64,000 nt of DNA from Acidobacteriota bacterium (GTDB lineage Bacteria; Acidobacteriota; Vicinamibacteria; Fen-336): positions 229,928-293,927 of the forward strand of contig WYBL01000026.1 of assembly GCA_011526565.1 (NCBI GenBank), read 5' to 3'. Shown piece by piece: positions 47,048 through 57,996 of this stretch (position 1 is the stretch's first letter; every line of letters begins with the position of its first letter). Below the pieces are notes generated by a model. That model worked only from the letters and a program-made list of their open reading frames with translations. It was not told the DNA's origin and searched no databases. The position numbers were made by a program, and so were the translations under genes.

Positions 47048-47692
47048 ATGGAGTCCGGAAAGGTGGAACGCAGCGTCGAAGCGGAGGCGTTGCTCGGCCG
47101 CCGCATCCAGGGCGTCGCCCACGAGTTGGCGACGCCGCTGTCGACCATCACCTTGCGGGCCGAGCTGCTGCTCGGACGCCTCGGGAAGCAGGGCACGCCG
47201 GAGGCCGAGAAGGACGCCCGCGCGGTGCGGTCGATTCTCGAGGCGGCCACCCGCTGCAGCCAGATCCTGACGGCGCTGCGCGCCCACGCCCGCGTCGCCG
47301 AGCCAACGCCCGAACGTCTCGAACTGCGAGCGCTGGTGGTGGAAGCGTTCGAACTGCTGGCCAGCCCGGCGCGGCATCGCAACGTGACGCTCGAGCTGGC
47401 CGGCGAACTGGGGCACTGCCGCGCTCGGCGCGGGCCGCTGTCGCAGGCGGTGCTCGGGCTGCTCGCCCATGCCGTGGCGATGGCCACGCCGGGGGCGCTG
47501 ACGGTGGAGGCCGACGCCGCTGGCGAAGCGCTGCTGTTCCGCTTCGCCGGGGAGTCGGTCGCCGATCGCGAGCTCGCAGCGGCCCGCGAAGCAGCGGCCC
47601 GGCTCGGCGTCGAACTCGCAATCGCCGTCGCCGGCGGCGCGACGGTGCTGCGCCTGGGTCTGCCGGCGGCCCCGGCGGACGCGCCGGCGTAG
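47048..47692 (+). CDS. Histidine kinase-like protein with degenerate ATP-binding domain
   Basis: ATG 47048 follows GGGGAGG. The 214-residue protein has a dimerisation/phospho-acceptor helix with His25 in 'GVAHELATPLSTITLRAELL', given by its ends 'GVAHELATPL' and 'LRAELL', and a second helix to about residue 85. The ATPase-like half lacks a recognisable N box ('AVLGLLAHAVAM' instead of NLxxNA) and the DxGxG loop ('FRFAGESVADREL' instead). It probably cannot bind ATP normally. It may accept phosphate from another kinase or act as a phosphatase or histidine phosphotransferase for the NtrC-type regulator 35 bases downstream. Confidence 0.75.
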   Translation: MESGKVERSVEAEALLGRRIQGVAHELATPLSTITLRAELLLGRLGKQGTPEAEKDARAVRSILEAATRCSQILTALRAHARVAEPTPERLELRALVVEAFELLASPARHRNVTLELAGELGHCRARRGPLSQAVLGLLAHAVAMATPGALTVEADAAGEALLFRFAGESVADRELAAAREAAARLGVELAIAVAGGATVLRLGLPAAPADAPA

Positions 47693-47727
47693 ACTTCTTC
47701 GCGGACCCATCGACCCGGGAGCGCCCC

Positions 47728-51469
<3,742 letters not shown>

Positions 51470-51516
51470 GCGGCGTGCCGGACGTGGTGCTCGTGCGCAC
51501 GGAGCCGTGGCACATC

Positions 51517-51582
51517 TGATCGCCGAGGCGATCACCCCGAAGTAACCGGGCGTCTCGCCCGGAGGGTCGGGCGCATCGCCCG
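51517..51582. repeat. Three tandem hairpins downstream of the hybrid kinase
   Basis: TGATCGCC/GGCGATCA (51517-51534, 2-base centre) is followed by CCGGGCG-TCT-CGCCCGG (51546-51562) and CGGGCG-CAT-CGCCCG (51568-51582). The last two are near-copies of each other. They could terminate the kinase operon. The first lies about 120-140 bp before the sigma54 promoter, where activator sites are usual. Confidence 0.6.
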
Positions 51583-51655
51583 GGCAGTGCCTCGGGCGGG
51601 GCAGCGGATCCCCGTTTTCCCCAGGTTTCGTGTGAGTTCGCGCACGTCGGCGCCG

Positions 51656-51670
51656 TGGCACGTCCTCTGC
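51656..51670 (+). promoter_or_regulatory. Sigma54 promoter of the second small-protein operon
   Basis: TGGCAC (51656-51661), five bases and CTGC (51667-51670) match -24/-12 with one mismatch, exactly as at the paralogous gene (46978-46992). The predicted start near 51682 is just before the ribosome site GGGAGGA of the gene at 51696. Confidence 0.75.
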
Positions 51671-51695
51671 TCTATTGCGGGCAGGGAGGACGAAC

Positions 51696-52028
51696 ATGAA
51701 CCACGTAATCAAGCACCCCGCCGCCGCACCCAGCATCACGAACCGCCCGGCCGCCCGGAACGTCTTCGGCACGGCCGGCCGCGCGCGTCGGGCGGTCGTC
51801 CACGTCGTGACCGACCGCCACCACTACCACGGCACGCTCTACGTGCCCGACGGCAAGAAGCGGGTCTCGGACGTGCTGTGCGACGGCAAGCCGTTCCTGA
51901 ACCTGACCGAGGTCAGCACGGACGGCGGCGCCGCGGACGAGTTCCTCGCCATCAACAAGTCCGCGATCCTGTCGCTGCGCATCGTCAACGAGGAGCACAC
52001 GGAACCGGTCTCGATCCGGGCCTTCTGA
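51696..52028 (+). CDS. Small conserved protein (copy 2 of paralogous pair), first gene of PAS-kinase operon
   Basis: ATG 51696 has a strong ribosome site. The 110-residue protein shares the core of copy 1: 'YHGTLYVPDGKKRVSDVLC', 'DGKPFLNLTEVSTDGG' and 'NKSAILSLRIVN'. The N-terminus (about 1-30) is unrelated, with paired Arg residues. It has no membrane segment or catalytic motif I can name. A histidine kinase gene follows after ten bases. That the two copies head two separate signalling operons behind matching sigma54 promoters suggests they work at the level of signalling control, perhaps as sensors or adaptors; this is inference. Confidence 0.82.
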   Translation: MNHVIKHPAAAPSITNRPAARNVFGTAGRARRAVVHVVTDRHHYHGTLYVPDGKKRVSDVLCDGKPFLNLTEVSTDGGAADEFLAINKSAILSLRIVNEEHTEPVSIRAF

Positions 52029-52038
52029 GGAGGCGGAG

Positions 52039-53262
52039 ATGAGCCTCGCGCACGCGTTTCCCGACCCGGTCCGGCCCGTCGAGGCCCTCGACCACCCGGC
52101 GGCGCCGAGCTACGAGCGGCCTGCGCGGCGCAGCGCCGCCGAGGAGCGCGTCGCCCAGGCGGTCGCGCTCGCCGGCCAGCCGCTGCTGACCCGCCTCGTT
52201 GACGACCTGCCCGTTCCGGCTGCGGTGCTCAACGCTCAGCGCGAGGTGCTCCACGAGAACGCGGCGCTGCGCCGCCTGCTCGGGGTGCGCGGGACCGCGC
52301 TCCTCGGCCTGCGACTGGGGGAGGCGCTCGACTGCGAGCGTGCGAACGATGCACCGGCGGGCTGCGGCACGGGCCCGTCGTGCGCGAGCTGTGGCCTCGG
52401 CACGGCCCTGTCCGAGGTCGCGCGCACGGGGCTGCCGCAGGTCGAGGACTGCCGCGTCACGGCCCGGGTCGACGGCCAGGAGCGGCTGTGGGACCTGCGC
52501 ATCCGCGCCAGCCGGCTCCGCGGTGTGGAACCCGCGCCCCTGTACCTCGCGGTGCTCGAGGACCTGGCTGATGCCCGGCGCCAGGCCGCGCTCGAGCAGA
52601 TGTTCTTCCACGACGTGCTGAACACGCTGGCCAGCATCCAGGGCTATCTCCAGGTCTGGACCGAGCTGCCGGAGGACCGCGCGCGCAACTTCGCGCCCGA
52701 CTTGCTGCGCCTGGCCCGGCGCGCGATCGACGAGGTGCAGGCCCACCGCGACCTGGTCGACGCGGAGTCCGGCCACCTGCGGGTGATGCCGGTGCCGGTC
52801 GACGTGGCCCAACTCCTGCGCGAGGTGTGCGCCTCGTTCCAGCGCGCCGAGGACGATCCCTTCCGCCTGCAACTGAGCGTGCCGACCTTCGACCTGCCCG
52901 TGGTGACGGACCCGGTGCTGCTCCGCCGCGTGGTGGCCAACCTGGTCAAGAACGCGCTCGAAGCCTCGGCGCCCGAGCAGGGCGTCACCGTGCGCTGGTC
53001 GCCCGTGCAGCGCCGGATCAGCGTGCACAACGAGGGCGCGATGCCGGCGGACGTCCAGGCCCGGATCTTCCAGCGCACCTTCTCCACCAAGGGCGACCGC
53101 CGCGGGATCGGCACCCACTCGGTGCGGCTGCTGGTCGAGACGTACCTGGGCGGCCGGGTCGACTTCACGTCGACGCCCGAGGCCGGAACCACATTCCGGG
53201 TGACGCTGCCGGAAGCGCCGCGCGACCTCGCGGCCAAGGACACTCGAGGAGAATGGGCATGA
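52039..53262 (+). CDS. Soluble PAS sensor histidine kinase with four-cysteine cluster
   Basis: This 407-residue kinase starts at ATG 52039 (ribosome site GAGGAGGCGG). The PAS domain (about 45-175) contains Cys99, Cys109, Cys115 and Cys118 ('EALDCE', 'AGCGTGPSCASCGLG'), a spacing that could bind a metal, an iron-sulfur cluster or form redox disulfides. The phospho-acceptor is His191 in 'FFHDVLNTLASIQGYL'. The ATPase has an N box ('NLVKNALEAS') and a variant G1 box 'VHNEGAMP', then 'FSTKGDRRGIGTHSVRL'. There is no membrane segment, so it would sense the cytoplasm, possibly redox state. It has no own regulator beside it and may feed the NtrC or receiver-EAL proteins. Confidence 0.88.
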   Translation: MSLAHAFPDPVRPVEALDHPAAPSYERPARRSAAEERVAQAVALAGQPLLTRLVDDLPVPAAVLNAQREVLHENAALRRLLGVRGTALLGLRLGEALDCERANDAPAGCGTGPSCASCGLGTALSEVARTGLPQVEDCRVTARVDGQERLWDLRIRASRLRGVEPAPLYLAVLEDLADARRQAALEQMFFHDVLNTLASIQGYLQVWTELPEDRARNFAPDLLRLARRAIDEVQAHRDLVDAESGHLRVMPVPVDVAQLLREVCASFQRAEDDPFRLQLSVPTFDLPVVTDPVLLRRVVANLVKNALEASAPEQGVTVRWSPVQRRISVHNEGAMPADVQARIFQRTFSTKGDRRGIGTHSVRLLVETYLGGRVDFTSTPEAGTTFRVTLPEAPRDLAAKDTRGEWA

Positions 53263-53348
53263 ACGCACCCGGACGGCCTGTTTCGAGGACTGACGCCCTG
53301 GATTCTGATTCCGGCGATCGCGAGCATCGAATCCGTTGAGCGTGAGCA

Positions 53349-53395
53349 TCGGTCCGACGGCCGTCGGACCGAACCGGCCCGTCCCCCCTTACAAT
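53349..53395 (+). promoter_or_regulatory. 24-bp perfect palindrome and -10 before the restriction-modification gene
   Basis: Bases 53349-53372 are a perfect palindrome with 12-bp arms and no spacer (core CGACGGCCGTCG). TACAAT (53390-53395) is a good -10 placed eight bases before the ATG at 53404, giving an almost leaderless mRNA. The palindrome covers the -35 area, as an operator would, or could terminate the upstream kinase operon. Confidence 0.6.
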
Positions 53396-53403
53396 CCGCC
53401 GGA

Positions 53404-56400
53404 ATGTCCTCCGCGGTTCCGCGCGTTGCTTCCTATGCCCGCGACGTTGCGGTGCTGCTGGGGACGCCCGGGGTCAACGAGCTGACGTACTACCCCGCGC
53501 TGCAGAGCCTGCTCAGCGGGCTGCTGCGGGATCGCGGGCTGCCCTTCCAGGTGCGGATCGGGACCAGTCAGTACCGCCCCAGCGGTGGTGCCGACATGCC
53601 GGACCTCGCGCTCTACGACGGCGCTGGCGAGTTCCCCGTCGTGCTGGGCGAGGTCAAGCTGCCGAGCGCCGACCTCGACGAGATGGCGCTCTCCACCGGC
53701 ACCGAGGACCAGGTCGGGCGCTACCTGCGCCGCACCGGCGTCGTCCTCCTCACCAACATCCGAGGCTTCTCGCTCGTGGTCAGCGGCAACGCCAGCGGTG
53801 ATGGCCCGGTCGCCCCGGATCACCGGCGCGTGCTCGACACGGTCGAGCTGTGGCCGTCAGCCTCCGCGCTGAAGAAGGGTGCGGCGGTCTCCGCCGAGAG
53901 CGCGGAGGCGCTGGGCGATCTGCTCGAGCGTGCCGTGACCGAGTTCGCGGCCATCTCCGAGCCCGAGTCGCTCGCCCGCATCCTGGCCCGCCAGGCGCGG
54001 CGCGCGAAGCAGGACCTGCCGAAGCAGTTCTCGCAGGCCGTGCGGCCGCTGCTCGACGACTTCGGCAAGGCGCTCGGCATCCACTTCGAAGGCGAAGAGG
54101 GCGAGGAGTTCCTGCGCTCGTCGCTGATCCAGACCGTCTTCTACGGCCTGTTCGCCTCCTGGACGTTGTGGCACCGCGCGGGCCAGACCGGTTCGTTCGC
54201 CTGGCAGGACCTCTCGCGCTGGCTGCGCATCCCGTTCCTCGGCGCCCTCTTCCATGAGTTCGAGCACCCGTCGCGGCTCAAGGAGCTGGGCCTCAAGCCG
54301 CACCTCGACGCAGCGGCGGCCACGCTCGCGCGCGTCGACGGCGAGCGCTTCTTCGCCCGTTTCCAGGCACCGCAGATCGGGTCGCAGGCGGGGGTCTGGG
54401 CGGAGGAGCCATGCGACGGAGCCCAGCGGCCCGAGCGCCGGGATTCACTCCCGGCGCGAGCCGCCGTCGAACAGGGCGGCGGCTCGGCGGCGACGACCGC
54501 AATCCTCTACTTCTACGAGCCGTTCCTCGAAGCCTTCGACCCGGACCTGCGCAAGCAGCTCGGCGTCTGGTACACGCCGTGGGAGATCGTCCGCTATCAG
54601 GTGCGGCGCGTCGACCAGTTGTTGCGCGAGGAGCTGGACTGCCCCAAGGGCCTCGCCGACCGCCGCGTCGTCGTGCTTGACCCCTGTTGCGGCACGGGCG
54701 CCTACCTGATCGAGACGCTGCGCTGCGTGGCCGACCAACTGCGCTCGGAGGGCGCGGGCGCGCTGCTGCCCGCCGAGCTGCTCGACGCCGTCTGCCGCCG
54801 GCTGATCGGCTTCGAGATCCTCACGGCGCCGTTCGTGATCGCGCAGCTCCAGCTCTACCTGATGCTCGACGAGCTGGGCGCCCCGCCCGACGAGTCGCAC
54901 CGCCCGGCGGTGTTCCTGACCAACGCGCTCACCGGTTGGGAAGGCGCCGACCAGATGAAGCTCTCGTTCCCGGAGCTGCAGGAGGAACACGACGCGGCGC
55001 GGCGTGTGAAGCGCGAGGAGAAGATCATCGTCGCGCTCGGCAACCCGCCCTACAACCGCTTCGCGGGGGTGCCGCTCGACGAGGAGGCGAGCCTCGTCGA
55101 CCACTACAAGGGCATCCGCCGCGACGACAAGGGCCAGCAGCTCGGCAAGTCCGCGATCTACGAGCGCTGGGGCATCCGCAAGCAGCTCCTCGACGACCTC
55201 TACATCCGCTTCTTCCGCCTCGCCGAGGTCCGCATCGGCGACCGCGCCGACCACGGCATCGTCAGCTTCATCTCCAACAGCTCGTTCCTGGCCGGCCGCT
55301 CCCACCCGCTGATGCGCGAGTCGCTGCTCACGCGCTTCGACGACATCTGGGTGGACAACCTGCACGGCAACCGGCTCGCCAGCGAGCGCACCCCGCAAGG
55401 CGATTCGTGCGAGACGATCTTCAACACGGACAGCGGCGGACCCGGCATCAAGGTGGGCACGTCGATAACGACGTTCTTGAAGCGTGGAGCGCCGCGAAGC
55501 AAGACGCCATCGGCGGCAGTCCACGTCCGCGACTTCTGGGGCCGCGCGGACGCCAAGCGCCGGGCCCTGCTCGCCAGCCTCGACCTCGAAGCGACACCGG
55601 CGAAGGCCCGCGAGGAGTGCGCCGCGACGCCCGAGGGCCCTCGACCCTACGAAGACGTCACGCCGACCGAGAGCGGGATGTGGCGTCTCGTCAGCACGAC
55701 CGCCTTTGGCTCCTACGAGGACTGGCCGGCGCTGGACGATCTCTTCGTGGAGTCCTTCCAAGGTGTCAACCCGGCGCGAGGCCTCGAGGGCAGTGTCGTG
55801 GAGACCGATGCGACCATCCTCGAGCGCCGGATGCGCGACTACTTCTCGGACATGCCCTTCGAGGACCTGGCCGAGCGCCACCCGGTGTTGTGTCAACCGA
55901 GGGCGCGCTACGAGCCGAAGTCGCTGCGTAAGGAACTTCTGGCCAGGACCACCTTCCGGAACGGGCAGATCCTCGCGTACCACGTGTTCCCCGGCGACCT
56001 CCGGTGGATCTACTACGAGACCGAAGCCAAGCTGCTCACCGAGCGCTCGCCGCAGCTCGGCGATCACCTCGCTCACGGCCCCTTTCTGGTGGCGGGCTCC
56101 TACGCGCGGCGGGTTTCGGAGGCTCGCCCCATCTGGTCCTCCACCTTGTTCGACTACCACCTCCAGGACCGCGGTGCGTTCGGGTTCCCGCGCCGCTTGC
56201 AGCCGAAGAAATCGGAGCTGCGCCTGTTCGCCGAGGCCGAGCCCTCTGAGCCCACCGCGAACCTCGCCCCGGCCTTGTGGAAAGCACTCGCTTCACAATG
56301 GCACCTGAAGGGCGACCTGACCGAAAAGTCCGCGCTGGCCGTGGTGGATCAGCTCTTCGCACTCACTCTCGCCGTCGGCCATGCGCCGCGGTTCGAGGCG

Positions 56401-56994
56401 GACCACGCGGAGTCGCTCGCCCAGGACTGGCTGCACCTGCCGATCCCCCGCGACAAGGCCGTGCTCAAGGAGTGCGCGTCGCTCGGCGCCCAGGTCGGCA
56501 CCCTGCTCGACCCGGCGACGGACCCGACCAGGCTGCTGACCTCGCTGCTCGGCGCCCGCCGCCGCCACCTCGCGGTGATCGCGACGCGCTCCACGGAGGC
56601 GGTCCACGACGGCGACCTCGTGGTCACCGTCTCCTACTTCGGCGCGGCTCCGGGCAAGTGGATCTCGCGCCGGCCCACGGAAGACGAGGGCGAAGTCCCG
56701 GCCTGGGGCGAGCAGACCGGCGACCTCTGGCTCAACGACACGGTCTACCTGAAGCACGTCCCCGAACGCGTCTGGCGCTACGAGCTGGGCGGCTACCCCG
56801 TGCTCAAGAAGTGGCTCGGCTACCGGGACGCGAAGCGCCGCGACGGCCGCCCCATCACGCTCGCGGAACTCGACCACCTGCGCACGATGGTCCACCGCCT
56901 CGCGGCACTCCTCCTGCTCCACGACGCCCTCGACGCCGCCTACGAGAAAGCCGCGGCCGACGCCTTCACGACGACCGACCTCGGTCTCAGGTAG
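53404..56994 (+). CDS. Single-chain type IIG/ISP-like restriction-modification enzyme
   Basis: The 1196-residue protein has an N-terminal PD-(D/E)xK nuclease-like region with Glu26, Asp67 ('MPDLALYD') and Glu83-x-Lys85 ('VVLGEVKL'). A helical linker follows, then an N6-adenine methyltransferase with SAM motif 'LDPCCGTG' (DPCCGTG at 426-432) and catalytic 'NPPY' (547-550). The C-terminal 500 residues ('GIVSFISNSSFLAG', 'DIWVDNLHGNRLA') match the methylase-specificity part of type ISP enzymes. No helicase is present, unlike true ISP enzymes, so type IIG action is more likely. It defends against foreign DNA while methylating the host. Residues about 335-365 are an insert encoded by a palindromic element. 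The gene stands alone, with no separate restriction or methylation partner. Confidence 0.88.
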   Translation: MSSAVPRVASYARDVAVLLGTPGVNELTYYPALQSLLSGLLRDRGLPFQVRIGTSQYRPSGGADMPDLALYDGAGEFPVVLGEVKLPSADLDEMALSTGTEDQVGRYLRRTGVVLLTNIRGFSLVVSGNASGDGPVAPDHRRVLDTVELWPSASALKKGAAVSAESAEALGDLLERAVTEFAAISEPESLARILARQARRAKQDLPKQFSQAVRPLLDDFGKALGIHFEGEEGEEFLRSSLIQTVFYGLFASWTLWHRAGQTGSFAWQDLSRWLRIPFLGALFHEFEHPSRLKELGLKPHLDAAAATLARVDGERFFARFQAPQIGSQAGVWAEEPCDGAQRPERRDSLPARAAVEQGGGSAATTAILYFYEPFLEAFDPDLRKQLGVWYTPWEIVRYQVRRVDQLLREELDCPKGLADRRVVVLDPCCGTGAYLIETLRCVADQLRSEGAGALLPAELLDAVCRRLIGFEILTAPFVIAQLQLYLMLDELGAPPDESHRPAVFLTNALTGWEGADQMKLSFPELQEEHDAARRVKREEKIIVALGNPPYNRFAGVPLDEEASLVDHYKGIRRDDKGQQLGKSAIYERWGIRKQLLDDLYIRFFRLAEVRIGDRADHGIVSFISNSSFLAGRSHPLMRESLLTRFDDIWVDNLHGNRLASERTPQGDSCETIFNTDSGGPGIKVGTSITTFLKRGAPRSKTPSAAVHVRDFWGRADAKRRALLASLDLEATPAKAREECAATPEGPRPYEDVTPTESGMWRLVSTTAFGSYEDWPALDDLFVESFQGVNPARGLEGSVVETDATILERRMRDYFSDMPFEDLAERHPVLCQPRARYEPKSLRKELLARTTFRNGQILAYHVFPGDLRWIYYETEAKLLTERSPQLGDHLAHGPFLVAGSYARRVSEARPIWSSTLFDYHLQDRGAFGFPRRLQPKKSELRLFAEAEPSEPTANLAPALWKALASQWHLKGDLTEKSALAVVDQLFALTLAVGHAPRFEADHAESLAQDWLHLPIPRDKAVLKECASLGAQVGTLLDPATDPTRLLTSLLGARRRHLAVIATRSTEAVHDGDLVVTVSYFGAAPGKWISRRPTEDEGEVPAWGEQTGDLWLNDTVYLKHVPERVWRYELGGYPVLKKWLGYRDAKRRDGRPITLAELDHLRTMVHRLAALLLLHDALDAAYEKAAADAFTTTDLGLR
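54435..54486. repeat. Double-hairpin palindromic element inside the restriction-modification gene
   Basis: GCGCCGGGA (54435-54443) and TCCCGGCGC (54449-54457) form perfect 9-bp arms with a 5-base loop. Immediately after, CGAGCCGCC (54457-54465) and GGCGGCTCG (54478-54486) form a second perfect 9-bp pair with a 12-base loop. The encoded Arg- and Gly-rich segment has no counterpart expected between 'FFARF' and 'AILYFYEPF' in the family, so it looks like an in-frame insertion. Confidence 0.6.
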
Positions 56995-57027
56995 CCCCGC
57001 CGCCCGGAGGCCGCCGCTCGTCGGCCG

Positions 57028-57648
57028 TCAGACGTCCGCGGGCAACCGCCGCAGCACGACGTGGGTGAAGTCCTGGGGAGCGCCCGCCGGGGTGACGTGG
57101 CGACGCTCGAACCCGCGCACCAGCTCGAATCCAGCCCCGACCCGTTCGACGAGGCCCGCCACGTCGTAGCGTTGCACCAGCAACCCGCTGCACCGGGTCG
57201 GCCCGGTCTGGGCGAACGTGGCGAGCACGACGTGGCCGCCGGGCGCCAGGTTCGCTCTCAGCGTCGAGAGGTACGCGTCCTGATCCGCGGACTCGGTCAA
57301 GAAGTGAAAGACCGCCCGGTCGTGCCAGAGGTCCACGGGCTCGCGCAAGCGCAGGTGCCGAGCGTCGCCGACCACCCACTCGACCTGCGCGCCACGCTCC
57401 GCGAGTCGCGATCGCGCGACGGACAGCGCCGCCGCCGAGATGTCGGCCACCGTGATCCGGCGATAGCCACGGTCGAGCAGGCGATCGACCAGGAAGGAGG
57501 CCCCGCCGCCGACGTCGAGGATCGAGGCATCGGTCGGCGCAACTGCGCCGATCAGCTCGAGTCAGGTCGCGGGATCGGGCTCGTACCAGCTCACCTGCTC
57601 GGGCGACTTCGAGCCCCACACCTGCTGCCAGTGCGTTTCGGGATCCAT
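57028..57648 (-). pseudogene. Class I SAM-dependent methyltransferase with in-frame stop codon
   Basis: From ATG 57648 (ribosome site GGAGG) the frame reads 'MDPETHWQQVWGSKSPEQV' and 'SWYEPDPAT', then TGA (57564-57562), then continues in the same frame with 'LELIGAVAPTDASILDVGGG', 'ITVADISAAAL', 'WVVGDARHL' and 'VVLATFAQTGPTRCSG' to 57028. The stop replaces the Ser expected in 'ATSLELI', so a single C-to-G change of TCA explains it. All other methyltransferase motifs are intact, including the SAM loop 'LDVGGGAS'. Start at an internal codon would lose the substrate-binding N-terminus. It is either a young pseudogene or a sequencing error. It is convergent with the restriction-modification gene. 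Confidence 0.85.
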
Positions 57649-57689
57649 CTCCGGCCTCCTCGCCATGCGCCAAGCCACAGGCATCCCTG

Positions 57690-57816
57690 GCCCGTCGACG
57701 TCATCCTGCCATCTTCCGGCTGCCTCCCGGGGAACTCTTCGGGTCTCACGCTCACGGGGCCGCGAACCCCGACAGCGACCTCGACCTGCTGATCGTGGAG
57801 GACTCCGACCTCCCCG
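57690..57816 (+). pseudogene. Relic of a nucleotidyltransferase (MNT-type core)
   Basis: In the 348-base space before the PocR gene, one frame encodes 'ELFGSHAHGAANPDSDLDLL' followed by IVEDSDLP. This is the GSxxxG and PDSDxDL active-site core of minimal nucleotidyltransferases. There is no matching start, and the sequence after 'DLP' does not continue the family; the frame closes at a TAA near 57925. I see no other gene in this space. It marks a decayed nucleotidyltransferase, possibly once paired with a HEPN protein, next to the restriction-modification gene. Confidence 0.7.
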
Positions 57817-57996
57817 CCATCGGCGGGCTGGGCGCTATCGGCACTGAAGTAGAAGGTCCGGCCGGCCTCCGACTCGTTGGTCCGGGCGACGACATCAGGT
57901 CGTCTTGGCAACCCGTAGCGCGCGCATAATCCGCCGAAGACGCGTGGCCTGGGAGACAGCGCCTGAACGCTCGACCTTCGGCTGAGGCGAACGCAC

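Noticed and set aside
51506..51521. A second TGGCAC near the hybrid kinase end as another sigma54 promoter
   Set aside because: Five bases after it the sequence is ATCG, without the required GC at -12.
57562..57564. TGA in the methyltransferase read as selenocysteine
   Set aside because: The family has Ser at this place, no selenocysteine element could be identified and the position is not catalytic; a nonsense change is simpler.
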